The notes beneath the pieces are model-generated. The model saw nothing but the letters and a program-made list of their open reading frames with translations. It ran no database searches and was not told where the DNA came from. This document shows, in pieces, positions 21,990 to 37,200 of a DNA stretch of 64,000 nucleotides. The translations under genes were made by a program, and so were the position numbers. Every line of letters begins with the position of its first letter. Position 1 is the stretch's first letter. The stretch covers positions 16,056,986 through 16,120,985 of the forward strand of contig NC_079972.1 in the NCBI RefSeq assembly GCF_029852145.1. The letters are read 5' to 3'. The stretch comes from Microplitis mediator. Taxonomy: Eukaryota > Arthropoda > Insecta > Hymenoptera > Braconidae.

Positions 21990-23077
21990 GGTTTTAAATA
22001 GTCGAGTCTTTTGAATTCAATTTAGTTTCTTAAATTTAAAGTCGAGCCATTTGCAATAAATTAAATTCAGATTTTTAATAGTCGAGTCATTTAAATCAAA
22101 TTCGGTTTTTTTTAATTCAAGTCGAGTCTTTTAAATCAAATTGAGTTTTTTTAAATTAGAGTCGAGTCATTCGTATTAAATTTTTTAATATCAAGCCGAA
22201 CATTTGCATGAAATAAATTTTTTTTTTTTTTTTAAATTCGTGTCGAGTCATTCGAATCACATTCAGTTTTTTAAATTTAAATTCGCGTCATTTTAATCAA
22301 TAATTTTTTTTTTAATTGAAATTGAGCATTTGCATGAAAATAATTTTTTTTTTTAAATTCGTGTCGAGTCATTTGAATCAAATTGAGTTTTTTAAATTTA
22401 AATTCGAGTCATTTTAATCAATATTTTTTTTTTTTAAATTCGTATCGAGTCATTTGAATCAAATTGAGTTTTTTAAATTTAAATTCGAGTCATTTTAATC
22501 AATATTTTTTTTTTTTAAATTCGTATCGAGTCATTTGAATCACATTCAGTTTTTTAAATTTAAATTCGAGTCATTTTTATCGATATTTTTTTTTTAATTG
22601 AAATTGAGCATTTGCATTGAATTCAGTTATTTTTTTTTTTTTTTTTTAAACTAAAGTCTAGTCGTTTACATTAGTATTAGTTTGTTTAAATTAAATTGAG
22701 CAGTTAAATTTATTTTAAAATCAGTAGAATCAGTAATATTCGAGTCATTTTTTAATAATTCAATTAATAGGGTGTAAATTCATAAACACATACACACATT
22801 AACTTTTTAAAATTAGATTAACCCACATTTTATTAGAAATAGAATTACATATTTTTCAACACTTTTTTTTTTTTTTTTAATAAATTAAATTCGAGTTTTT
22901 TTGCAAGTCGAGTCATTTAAATTAGAGACAGTTTTTTAAAAGTAGAGTCATTTTAATTACAGTAAAACCATTCGCGTTAAATTCAATTAAAGTAAATTCA
23001 TTCAATTTTTAAAAATGCCATTCAAATTAAGTTACTTTTTAGAAAGTAGAGTCATTTAGTTATTTGAACTTAGTCTT

Positions 23078-23118
<41 letters not shown>

Positions 23119-23130
23119 CATTTTAATTAG
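21990..23130. repeat. GAGTCA-rich DNA with ~120-bp tandem array, arm R1
   Basis: Inverted counterpart; the array lies at about 22220-22640 with fewer complete units than L1. A T run of about 30 lies at 23080-23113. Confidence 0.7.
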
Positions 23131-23219
23131 CGTCATTTGAATCACAAGCAGTACTAACCGAGTAAACTTTTTTTTTCTTTTTCTTATAAATTAAATAACT
23201 TCCTTCTGGAGTTATCATT

Positions 23220-24545
23220 TCTTTTTTTTTAATTTAACATGGGGTATAGATTGATTTATTGTCAATAGCCTTCTGCTGTTGACAATTTAAACACACCATT
23301 TTTTACCCACCTCACACACATAAATACGCACTTTGCGTATACCCAACTCACTCCCTTGTATTGCTAGGATAATTTTTAATTTTTAAATCGGGGTAATTAG
23401 ATTAATTAGTGGACCAGTAATAGGTTTTTCGTTGAGAGTATTCTCTCAGTAGAATCACGCGTTAAATTGTAGAATCAACCAACCCTTCCCCACAATTGCC
23501 ACTCTTACCCTTTTTTTTTTTTTTAATTAATTCGTATTGGGTTTTTTTCCGCGAAATGGGATATTGGTCTAGTGATTTAGCTGGGGGTTTATGGGTATTA
23601 GGGATTATAAGGACACTTGGTTCTTATAATTTAGGTCAAATTAAATTCACGCGAATTAGAGTCTAAAAATATATATCGCTCTATAGATCTTAAAGGCGAA
23701 AAATATTGTTACGCTGTTATGGGTGGCCAACCATAACAGCGTATATAAAATATTTTTTTTATACATTAAAATTTAAAAAAAATTTATTTTTTTCATTTTT
23801 TAATGCATAAAAAGCTGAAAAAAGAAATTTTCCCTGATCAGTTTTAATTTTTAATGGATTATTCTGTCCCACCCTTTGAGTACCCGGGTGCGATTTGGGT
23901 GCCGGTCTCAATCCATAAAAAATTTTTCTGATCATAACTTTTCTTTTTTAAGTGTTTAAGTGTCTGTAGAGCGGTGTGTATTTTTCATTTATTATTATTA
24001 TTATTATTATTTAAATAATTAGAGTCACTTTTGCTGCGTTAATTAATAAGTTAGTAACTATAGAAGGGGAATAATATAGGACTGGGGTTTTGATGTCACT
24101 AGACTGATCGGGGAAGTAGATTAATTAAATAACTTGGGTTTTTTTTAAATTAGAGTCACCTTATCCCTTTTTTATAAGAGTGGTGATTTACCCCCCCCCC
24201 CCTTTTTTTTTTTTAAATTCAAGTATTAGCGTCACGCTTTTATTAGATATTTAAGTTACTGGTCCAGGGGTTTTGAAATTAGAATCAATTTTGCATAGGG
24301 TTTATTTTTTAGCTTAAATTCACATACACCCCCCCCCCCCCCCCTTACACTACCCACTGAGACTCTGTTCATCTTCAATGAAATCGAGTCATACCTTACA
24401 CGTCGCCGTAAGTTGAGGTTACTCACAACCTCGCTTACGGCGACTTTAATTTACACACCAATCTATACCCCTAATTTTTTTACCCTTAAATTCATAAATG
24501 TAGATTTAAATTAAAAAAGACACCTGGCACTCGGTCAGGTGTCAA
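23220..24545. repeat. GC-richer hairpin segment, arm R1
   Basis: Inverted counterpart of the L1 segment: hairpins at 23711-23742 and 24402-24444 and the GACACCTG / CAGGTGTC stem near 24520-24543. C runs at about 24191-24202 and 24330-24344 are longer than in the other arms. Confidence 0.7.
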
Positions 24546-24810
24546 TAGCTGTAGAGTCTTGAGTTTACTCGTTAGCATTGCTTGTATGTAGTATTAATTT
24601 GATTAGAGTCACATTAAAAATCTATTTTTTTTTTTTTTTTTTTCTTCAATAATATATTAAATTTGAATGGCATTTCCGCGTAAAAGAAAACCCTGGCACT
24701 AGGTCAGGCGGTCGCGTTATTTAATTGTTAGTTTTTTTGTAATATAAATCTTGATCTTCTGAGCTGGTACGCATAACCCTCTGGTTTGATCGATGTCGAT
24801 CCTCATTGGT

Positions 24811-26604
24811 CGTATACTCTAAGAATATCTATCATTATCACGTTGTTATCGGTATTATCATTATTATTGTTGTTGTCATGATTAATAACAATATCATTAT
24901 TACTTTATAAGTGTAATAGTGATGGTGTAATTGGCCCTGGCAGGTCACATTACACAATTGATATTAATATTGACTGCAATGGTTTTATTGATGATATCAT
25001 AATGATGTGATTTTATAGTGACTTTTGTGTGCGATCAAAACGGGGATTCGATTTATCGATTGGCTGGTGGCCTAATGCTACACATACGGTTCGGTTTTGA
25101 TGGAAATATATTACGTAGTTTTTATTATTGCTTAAAAAATCAGACAAACACACATACACACTTTTCTATCACACATGTATTTGCACCCCAATAACTTTTT
25201 TCATTTCAATTTTATACAAGTAGAGATTTGAATTAAAGTCAGCTTTTTTATGGCATAGTCATTTAAATTAGAGTAATTTTTACATAATTAGAGTCATTTT
25301 AAGTACCGTAAGTTTTCAATGGTTTTAATTTCAATTAATTGATTTAATATAAATGCTCATTCATCCTTAATTTTTTTTATCGTTATCTGAGCCGAGTCAT
25401 TTAATTTAGCGTCAATTTATTAGAACTAGAGTCAGTTTTATTGGTATCGAGTCATTTTTTAAACAGTAGAGTCACTTAATTTTGCTTCGATTTAATAAAA
25501 GTAGAGTCAGTTTCAAAAAGTAGAGTCGTTTTTTAAATTTCACTTTTTAATTGATGTCGATCTTCTTTGGACGTACACTCTAAGAATATCTATTATTCTC
25601 ATGTTGTTATCGGTATTATCATTATTATTGTTGCTGCCATAATTAATATCAATACCATTATCATTTTATAATGATAGTGTAATTGGCCCTGGCAGGTCAC
25701 ATTACACAATTGATATTAATATTGACTGCAATGGTTCTATTGATGATATCATCATGATATGAGTTTATAGTATTTTTTGTGTGCTGTCGAAAGAGGATTC
25801 GATTTCAATTAATGAATTTAATGTAAATGCTCATTCATCCTCAATTTTTTTTTTCGTTATCTAAGTCGAGTCATTTTGAAAGCAGTCGAGTCATTTCATT
25901 TAGCGTAAATTTATTAGAAGTAAAATCAGTTTTCGAAAAGTAGAGTCACTTAAATTAGAGCTAGTTTTATATTTTTTATTACAATTGATTCATTTAATGT
26001 AAATGCTCATTTTCCCCTAATTTTATTTCATCGTTATTTAATTCGAGTAATTTTTAAGACAGTCGAGTCCTTTAATTTAACGTCATTTTAATAGAAATAG
26101 AGTCAGCTTTTAAAAAGTAGAGTCATTTGAGTTAGAGCCATTTTTTAAAAATTTTTTTATTTTTTATTTAAATTTATTAATTAACTTAATGTAAATGCTC
26201 ATTCACGTCTAATTGTTTTGTCGTTATTCAATTCGAGTCATTTTTAAACAGTAGAGTCACTTAATTTACCATCAATTTATCTGAAGTAGAGTCAGTTTTG
26301 TTTTTCCCTCTAATCGAGACTTGGCATTAGGTCAGGTTACTCTATCGTTTTTTAAATTTCAATTTTTAATTGAATGTCGATCCACTTTTGTCGTATACTC
26401 TAAGAATATCTATAATCATCACGTTTTTATCGGTATTATCATTATTATTGTTGCTGCCATAATTAATATCAATACCATTATCATTTTATAATGATAGTGT
26501 AATTGGCCCTGGCAGGTCACATTACACAATTGATATTAATATTGACTGCAATGGTTCTATTGATGATATCATAATGATGTGATTTTATAGTAATTTTTGT
26601 GTGC
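24811..26604. repeat. Three ~215-bp repeats with GAGTCA-rich spacers, arm R1
   Basis: Inverted copies at 24811-25033, 25571-25785 and 26392-26604. The short motif is read here as GAGTCA and continues to about 27110. One unit fewer than in L1 because R1 lacks the outermost copy. Between 27130 and 27210 it joins directly to a sequence that in L1 and R2 is separated from it by the missing unit. Confidence 0.75.
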
Positions 26605-27579
26605 TGTCGAAAGGGGATTCGATTTTAATTAATTAATTTCATGTAAATGCTCATTCACCCTCAATTTTTTTTTATCGTTATTCAATTCGAGCCATTTTAT
26701 AAATAGTCGAGTCATTTAATTTAGAGTAAATTTAATAGAAGTAGAATCAGTTTTTAAAAAGTAGAGTCACTTAAATTAGAGCCAGTTTTTTTGAATTTTT
26801 TTTTATTTCAATCGATTGATTTATTTTAAATGTACTTTCACCCCCCCCCCCTCCCTTCCCCCATCATTTTTTTTTTTAAATTAAAGTTCTGGAGATTCGA
26901 GTCACTTTCATAAAAGTAGAGTCACTTCAATTAGAGTCATTTTTTAAATAGTAGAGTCATTTAATTCGATTCATTTTTTATACAATTGAAGTCATTCTTT
27001 TAAAATTAGAGTCATTTTTTTTTTTCCCCAAAAGTAGAGTCACTTTTATTAGAGTCATTTTTGCAGAAGTAGAGTCATTGTTTTTAGAGTCAGTTTTTTT
27101 TTCTCCAATTAATGAATTAATTTATTGCAACTGGTCAGGTTACCCTATAGTTTTTTTAATTTTAATTTTTAATACATGCTAAGATACGAGAACCGCCCGA
27201 CATGTTTGATGATAATCTTTTTTTTTTTTTTAGGTTTAGAAATAATTATTTTTTCTCGTTTTTTTTTTTTTCTATAGATTTTTCGAGATTACGGAACTTC
27301 ATAATGAATTTTTTTTTTCTATTTTATAAATTTTTTTTCTTTTTTAGGTTTGGACGCATAATTTTTTTCTAATTTTTTTCAGTAGATTTTTAAGATTCCA
27401 GAGACTTACCTAATCCTCACCCAATTGAAGTTACTCGGACTTTCCATTAATTTTTTCTTTTTTTCTAAATGTTTTTTTTTTTCAGGTTTAGGTACATAGT
27501 TTGGATTTACTTTTTGGTAGATCTTTTATGACGTGTCTAATCTAGAGTCCACTGGAATCTATATTGACATGACTGGTCT

Positions 27580-27763
27580 GTGAGGACCAGATTAATTTTG
27601 GAGACAGTGATGCTGCTGAGCATTGACGACAAGGTGGTCCAGATCCAAGGACACACCGCCGCTCTAATTCTTTTTTTCTGGTGCATATTTATTTCTACAT
27701 CCTTCTTTTTTTTTCATAGTAATATATATGCCCGGTATTAATCTATTGGGGTATATATTTTAG
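27580..27763 (+). pseudogene. Frameshifted copy of the 60-codon ORF, arm R1
   Basis: Matches the L2 version, including GTG for ATG, but has one extra T in the T-rich run, which shifts the frame. The GGACCA run follows at about 27835-27871. Confidence 0.4.
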
Positions 27764-28352
27764 TTTCAGATCCAGTCAACAAGAAGGATGCCCAACTTGA
27801 AGGATGCCCAGGGATGCCAAGGACCAAGAGGAGGACCAGAACCAGGACCAGGACCAGGACCAGGACCAGGAAGATTAGTTATTAATTTTATTTAAGCTTA
27901 ATTTTAATTTCTATTATATAATTATTGTATTATGGTGTGAGTGTGATGGATGATACAGGAGTGATTTATAATTTAAGATTTTAATTTATAATTTTTTTTT
28001 GTAAGAATGAGTACGAGTGGCATGTTTTTATTATTGCTTGGCTTGTGCATGGTTTTTATTTTTTTAATTCGGGTTTGATTGCATGGTTTTGGTTGTTTAT
28101 GTTTAATTTAAGTTTTTCCCTTTTTCCCATTACCATTTAATTTTAAGTGTGTATGATTATGATTTAATTTAAATTTAAGAGTATGATGAATGTGTGTGAT
28201 ATTATTTATTGCGATATCCGGGCCTGGGTATTATTCTTAAGTCTTTATTTTAAGAAATTGTATTTATAAAATTTTAGTATTTATATTCTTTATGTATTTT
28301 ACCAATTATGTACTGTATAATGTTTTGTATTTATTGTTATTTAGTTTTTTTT

Positions 28353-28595
28353 TGGTCACCAATCGTGTGACCACTGTGTTGGTCGGGTTTTATCACTGAT
28401 AAAATCCTCTGATTTAAACTGATAGATTCCGGGTCTATCAGATTTTTATTGGAGTATTTTATCAGTGTTGAGGTTTCCCAAACGGGCTATTTTCTTTCTA
28501 CCAAAAGAAAATAGCTTAGACCACTACAATTGTATTTCTAAACAAATACAATTGTAGGTGAATGCGCACAGTATAGGAAGTCGGTCCTCAGCCGC
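28353..28595. repeat. 243-bp four-stem-loop block, arm R1 (CpG-decayed copy)
   Basis: Inverted copy of the L1 block with identical length. Relative to the R2 block it carries about eight substitutions, five of them CpG to TpG or CpA (for example CCGATAG to CTGATAG and CTATCGG to CTATCAG). Two of these fall opposite each other in the inner stem, so pairing is kept. Confidence 0.85.
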
Positions 28596-28829
28596 TTTTT
28601 TTTTTTTTTTTTAAATAATAAATTTTTACTTTTATTATTTTTAATTGAGCATTTATAAATGAAAAAAAAAACCTTCCCTTTATTTTTAATCAAATATTTT
28701 AGTTTATAAGTAGAAATAAGTATATATAAGAAAGTGAGAAATAACTACAGTTAAAAAGAAGCAGAAGAATTCTTATAAATGCAGGTAAATAATGAACATT
28801 AATGTAGTTAAATAAACAAAAAGAAATTA

Positions 28830-28892
<63 letters not shown>

Positions 28893-29167
28893 ATATATAT
28901 TATGATTAATATTTTTTTAAATTTTTATATTTTCCACTTACTTCTTCACAATAAAATTTATTTCCCGTATGACATTTGTCGTACAGAAAATAAATATTAT
29001 TCTAAAAAAGCAAATGAGAAAAATAAATGTTTATTTTTGTACATATATATATATATATATACTTTAAAGAGAAACAAAAATTTCTACAGAATGTCTTCTG
29101 GTAGATTTTTTATTTTTTTGAATGTTTGCGCATGCGCGCTAGAACATTGGTTCTCTGTGGTTTTTTT

Positions 29168-29684
29168 GGCTTGCAGGCACACCGTCAAAAGTAAAAATTT
29201 CAGAAGTATACCAACTTCAGAAACTCACAGTTAGGAATGTAAAAAATAAAGATGGTTCATAATTCAGAATGACAAATCATCACCTTGTCAAAAACATCGA
29301 ATCTCTAATCTTTATATCAACACATACTCAGAATTTACAATATTCATTCTTTCGTAATAAAGAATTAACAATATTTAGAATGACAATATTTCAGAAATCC
29401 AATACTTCCGAAATATTCAAACTACGAACGCCAATTCTTCAGAATTACATTTTATACGAATGACCATTTTAGTAAAATTTTCTAAGCTTTGCTGACAGTC
29501 GGTATTACAGACTTTCCCTATGAATTTACCATTATCATGTGAGTGCTTTGGCGGATTGATTGGGTTTAAAAAATTTGTATGACTCGTTATGTAATAATTA
29601 TATATGAATTTTACGAGTTTAATTTGTATGAAACGATTATATTGAATGTACTGAATTAAGATAGAAGTGCTATTTATGACCAGT
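29168..29684. repeat. Left 517-bp inverted repeat of the 10.8-kb unit
   Basis: Uninterrupted copy, ending at GACCAGT. It contains clusters of TTCAGAA / ATTC phrases in its outer half. Confidence 0.8.
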
Positions 29685-29861
29685 GTTTTATTTTTAGACC
29701 TTTAATATTTCATTTTAATTAATGGAGAAGTATAAAAAAAAAAAAAATTCATTCTAATACAGTAAAAAAAAAATGTTGGAAAATCCAAAAGTGCACACCT
29801 CAATCGCTCAATTTATTTTTAATCATTACTTTTATTATTATATAATATTAATATATTTTTT

Positions 29862-31234
<1,373 letters not shown>

Positions 31235-31270
31235 TTGGGGCTGGCCCGCAGGGCCAACAGACGCCCAGAT

Positions 31271-34200
31271 TTTTTCTATAGAATTTCAATGGTATGTCTC
31301 TGGGATTTCTCGTAAAAATTTAACTGGTTATAATTTTTATATTTTCTATAGAATTTCAATGGTATGTCTCTGGGATTTCTCGTAAAAATTTAACTGGTTA
31401 TAATTTTTATATTTTCTATAGAATTTCAATGGTATGTCTCTGGGATTTCTCGTAAAAATTTAACTGGTTATAATTTTTATATTTTCTATAGAATTTCAAT
31501 GGTATGTCTCTGGGATTTCTCGTAAAAATTTAACTGGTTATAATTTTTATATTTTCTATAGAATTTCAATGGTATGTCTCTGGGATTTCTCGTAAAAATT
31601 TAACTGGTTATAATTTTTATATTTTCTATAGAATTTCAATGGTATGTCTCTGGGATTTCTCGTAAAAATTTAACTGGTTATAATTTTTATATTTTCTATA
31701 GAATTTCAATGGTATGTCTCTGGGATTTCTCGTAAAAATTTAACTGGTTATAATTTTTATATTTTCTATAGAATTTCAATGGTATGTCTCTGGGATTTCT
31801 CGTAAAAATTTAACTGGTTATAATTTTTATATTTTCTATAGAATTTCAATGGTATGTCTCTGGGATTTCTCGTAAAAATTTAACTGGTTATAATTTTTAT
31901 ATTTTCTATAGAATTTCAATGGTATGTCTCTGGGATTTCTCGTAAAAATTTAACTGGTTATAATTTTTATATTTTCTATAGAATTTCAATGGTATGTCTC
32001 TGGGATTTCTCGTAAAAATTTAACTGGTTATAATTTTTATATTTTCTATAGAATTTCAATGGTATGTCTCTGGGATTTCTCGTAAAAATTTAACTGGTTA
32101 TAATTTTTATATTTTCTATAGAATTTCAATGGTATGTCTCTGGGATTTCTCGTAAAAATTTAACTGGTTATAATTTTTATATTTTCTATAGAATTTCAAT
32201 GGTATGTCTCTGGGATTTCTCGTAAAAATTTAACTGGTTATAATTTTTATATTTTCTATAGAATTTCAATGGTATGTCTCTGGGATTTCTCGTAAAAATT
32301 TAACTGGTTATAATTTTTATATTTTCTATAGAATTTCAATGGTATGTCTCTGGGATTTCTCGTAAAAATTTAACTGGTTATAATTTTTATATTTTCTATA
32401 GAATTTCAATGGTATGTCTCTGGGATTTCTCGTAAAAATTTAACTGGTTATAATTTTTATATTTTCTATAGAATTTCAATGGTATGTCTCTGGGATTTCT
32501 CGTAAAAATTTAACTGGTTATAATTTTTATATTTTCTATAGAATTTCAATGGTATGTCTCTGGGATTTCTCGTAAAAATTTAACTGGTTATAATTTTTAT
32601 ATTTTCTATAGAATTTCAATGGTATGTCTCTGGGATTTCTCGTAAAAATTTAACTGGTTATAATTTTTATATTTTCTATAGAATTTCAATGGTATGTCTC
32701 TGGGATTTCTCGTAAAAATTTAACTGGTTATAATTTTTATATTTTCTATAGAATTTCAATGGTATGTCTCTGGGATTTCTCGTAAAAATTTAACTGGTTA
32801 TAATTTTTATATTTTCTATAGAATTTCAATGGTATGTCTCTGGGATTTCTCGTAAAAATTTAACTGGTTATAATTTTTATATTTTCTATAGAATTTCAAT
32901 GGTATGTCTCTGGGATTTCTCGTAAAAATTTAACTGGTTATAATTTTTATATTTTCTATAGAATTTCAATGGTATGTCTCTGGGATTTCTCGTAAAAATT
33001 TAACTGGTTATAATTTTTATATTTTCTATAGAATTTCAATGGTATGTCTCTGGGATTTCTCGTAAAAATTTAACTGGTTATAATTTTTATATTTTCTATA
33101 GAATTTCAATGGTATGTCTCTGGGATTTCTCGTAACAATTTAACTGGTTATAATTTTTATATTTTCTATAGAATTTCAATGGTATGTCTCTGGGATTTCT
33201 CGTAACAATTTAACTGGTTATAATTTTTATATTTTCTATAGAATTTCAATGGTATGTCTCTGGGATTTCTCGTAAAAATTTAACTGGTTATAATTTTTAT
33301 ATTTTCTATAGAATTTCAATGGTATGTCTCTGGGATTTCTCGTAACAATTTAACTGGTTATAATTTTTATATTTTCTATAGAATTTCAATGGTATGTCTC
33401 TGGGATTTCTCGTAAAAATTTAACTGGTTATAATTTTTATATTTTCTATAGAATTTCAATGGTATGTCTCTGGGATTTCTCGTAAAAATTTAACTGGTTA
33501 TAATTTTTATATTTTCTATAGAATTTCAATGGTATGTCTCTGGGATTTCTCGTAAAAATTTAACTGGTTATAATTTTTATATTTTCTATAGAATTTCAAT
33601 GGTATGTCTCTGGGATTTCTCGTAAAAATTTAACTGGTTATAATTTTTATATTTTCTATAGAATTTCAATGGTATGTCTCTGGGATTTCTCGTAAAAATT
33701 TAACTGGTTATAATTTTTATATTTTCTATAGAATTTCAATGGTATGTCTCTGGGATTTCTCGTAAAAATTAACTGGTTATAATTTTTATATTTTCTATAG
33801 AATTTCAATGGTATGTCTCTGGGATTTCTCGTAAAAATTTAACTGGTTATAATTTTTATATTTTCTATAGAATTTCAATGGTATGTCTCTGGGATTTCTC
33901 GTAAAAATTTAACTGGTTATAATTTTTATATTTTCTATAGAATTTCAATGGTATGTCTCTGGGATTTCTCGTAAAAATTTAACTGGTTATAATTTTTATA
34001 TTTTCTATAGAATTTCAATGGTATGTCTCTGGGATTTCTCGTAAAAATTTAACTGGTTATAATTTTTATATTTTCTATAGAATTTCAATGGTATGTCTCT
34101 GGGATTTCTCGTAAAAATTTAACTGGTTATAATTTTTATATTTTCTATAGAATTTCAATGGTATGTCTCTGGGATTTCTCGTAAAAATTTAACTGGTTAT

Positions 34201-37200
34201 AATTTTTATATTTTCTATAGAATTTCAATGGTATGTCTCTGGGATTTCTCGTAAAAATTTAACTGGTTATAATTTTTATATTTTCTATAGAATTTCAATG
34301 GTATGTCTCTGGGATTTCTCGTAAAAATTTAACTGGTTATAATTTTTATATTTTCTATAGAATTTCAATGGTATGTCTCTGGGATTTCTCGTAAAAATTT
34401 AACTGGTTATAATTTTTATATTTTCTATAGAATTTCAATGGTATGTCTCTGGGATTTCTCGTAAAAATTTAACTGGTTATAATTTTTATATTTTCTATAG
34501 AATTTCAATGGTATGTCTCTGGGATTTCTCGTAAAAATTTAACTGGTTATAATTTTTATATTTTCTATAGAATTTCAATGGTATGTCTCTGGGATTTCTC
34601 GTAAAAATTTAACTGGTTATAATTTTTATATTTTCTATAGAATTTCAATGGTATGTCTCTGGGATTTCTCGTAAAAATTTAACTGGTTATAATTTTTATA
34701 TTTTCTATAGAATTTCAATGGTATGTCTCTGGGATTTCTCGTAAAAATTTAACTGGTTATAATTTTTATATTTTCTATAGAATTTCAATGGTATGTCTCT
34801 GGGATTTCTCGTAAAAATTTAACTGGTTATAATTTTTATATTTTCTATAGAATTTCAATGGTATGTCTCTGGGATTTCTCGTAACAATTTAACTGGTTAT
34901 AATTTTTATATTTTCTATAGAATTTCAATGGTATGTCTCTGGGATTTCTCGTAACAATTTAACTGGTTATAATTTTTATATTTTCTATAGAATTTCAATG
35001 GTATGTCTCTGGGATTTCTCGTAAAAATTTAACTGGTTATAATTTTTATATTTTCTATAGAATTTCAATGGTATGTCTCTGGGATTTCTCGTAACAATTT
35101 AACTGGTTATAATTTTTATATTTTCTATAGAATTTCAATGGTATGTCTCTGGGATTTCTCGTAAAAATTTAACTGGTTATAATTTTTATATTTTCTATAG
35201 AATTTCAATGGTATGTCTCTGGGATTTCTCGTAAAAATTTAACTGGTTATAATTTTTATATTTTCTATAGAATTTCAATGGTATGTCTCTGGGATTTCTC
35301 GTAAAAATTTAACTGGTTATAATTTTTATATTTTCTATAGAATTTCAATGGTATGTCTCTGGGATTTCTCGTAAAAATTTAACTGGTTATAATTTTTATA
35401 TTTTCTATAGAATTTCAATGGTATGTCTCTGGGATTTCTCGTAAAAATTTAACTGGTTATAATTTTTATATTTTCTATAGAATTTCAATGGTATGTCTCT
35501 GGGATTTCTCGTAAAAATTTAACTGGTTATAATTTTTATATTTTCTATAGAATTTCAACGGTATGTCTCTGGGATTTCTCGTAAAAATTTAACTGGTTAT
35601 AATTTTTATATTTTCTATAGAATTTCAATGGTATGTCTCTGGGATTTCTCGTAAAAATTTAACTGGTTATAATTTTTATATTTTCTATAGAATTTCAATG
35701 GTATGTCTCTGGGATTTCTCGTAAAAATTTAACTGGTTATAATTTTTATATTTTCTATAGAATTTCAATGGTATGTCTCTGGGATTTCTCGTAAAAATTT
35801 AACTGGTTATAATTTTTATATTTTCTATAGAATTTCAATGGTATGTCTCTGGGATTTCTCGTAAAAATTTAACTGGTTATAATTTTTATATTTTCTATAG
35901 AATTTCAATGGTATGTCTCTGGGATTTCTCGTAAAAATTTAACTGGTTATAATTTTTATATTTTCTATAGAATTTCAATGGTATGTCTCTGGGATTTCTC
36001 GTAAAAATTTAACTGGTTATAATTTTTATATTTTCTATAGAATTTCAATGGTATGTCTCTGGGATTTCTCGTAAAAATTTAACTGGTTATAATTTTTATA
36101 TTTTCTATAGAATTTCAATGGTATGTCTCTGGGATTTCTCGTAAAAATTTAACTGGTTATAATTTTTATATTTTCTATAGAATTTCAATGGTATGTCTCT
36201 GGGATTTCTCGTAAAAATTTAACTGGTTATAATTTTTATATTTTCTATAGAATTTCAATGGTATGTCTCTGGGATTTCTCGTAAAAATTTAACTGGTTAT
36301 AATTTTTATATTTTCTATAGAATTTCAATGGTATGTCTCTGGGATTTCTCGTAAAAAATTAACTGGTTATAATTTTTATATTTTCTATAGAATTTCAATG
36401 GTATGTCTCTGGGATTTCTCGTAAAAATTTAACTGGTTATAATTTTTATATTTTCTATAGAATTTCAATGGTATGTCTCTGGGATTTCTCGTAAAAATTT
36501 AACTGGTTATAATTTTTATATTTTCTATAGAATTTCAATGGTATGTCTCTGGGATTTCTCGTAAAAATTTAACTGGTTATAATTTTTATATTTTCTATAG
36601 AATTTCAATGGTATGTCTCTGGGATTTCTCGTAAAAATTTAACTGGTTATAATTTTTATATTTTCTATAGAATTTCAATGGTATGTCTCTGGGATTTCTC
36701 GTAAAAATTTAACTGGTTATAATTTTTATATTTTCTATAGAATTTCAATGGTATGTCTCTGGGATTTCTCGTAAAAATTTAACTGGTTATAATTTTTATA
36801 TTTTCTATAGAATTTCAATGGTATGTCTCTGGGATTTCTCGTAAAAAATTAACTGGTTATAATTTTTATATTTTCTATAGAATTTCAATGGTATGTCTCT
36901 GGGATTTCTCGTAAAAATTTAACTGGTTATAATTTTTATATTTTCTATAGAATTTCAATGGTATGTCTCTGGGATTTCTCGTAAAAATTTAACTGGTTAT
37001 AATTTTTATATTTTCTATAGAATTTCAATGGTATGTCTCTGGGATTTCTCGTAAAAATTTAACTGGTTATAATTTTTATATTTTCTATAGAATTTCAATG
37101 GTATGTCTCTGGGATTTCTCGTAAAAATTTAACTGGTTATAATTTTTATATTTTCTATAGAATTTCAATGGTATGTCTCTGGGATTTCTCGTAAAAATTT

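Larger units (their letters stand above)
8062..29167. mobile_element. Giant palindrome 1 (arms L1 and R1 around a paired-element core)
   Basis: About 21 kb in which the left half reappears inverted in the right half with the same order of landmarks: stem-loop block 8640-8882 vs 28353-28595, 60-codon ORF 9468-9650 vs 27580-27763, hairpin 13870-13901 vs 23711-23742, 52-codon ORF 16012-16170 vs 21697-21855. The axis is near 19.19 kb. Arms differ by substitutions and indels, so they are not a simple read artefact. The left tip has AGAAAGCAC at 8062-8070; the right tip stops at the 10.8-kb unit at 29168. No transposase-like ORF is seen. It is best described as a large non-autonomous foldback-type element or inverted duplication. 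Confidence 0.75.

Noticed and set aside
8062..29167. Sequencing artefact from a read folding back on itself
   Set aside because: Arms differ by many substitutions, indels and whole repeat units, and the closest relatives of each arm lie in the other palindrome. An assembly error in core orientation remains possible and is noted in the findings.
29269..29463. 64-codon ORF repeated at 39682-39876 on the other strand
   Set aside because: It is the two sides of the 517-bp inverted repeat; sequence is rich in TTCAGAA-type repeats, with no protein family resemblance.
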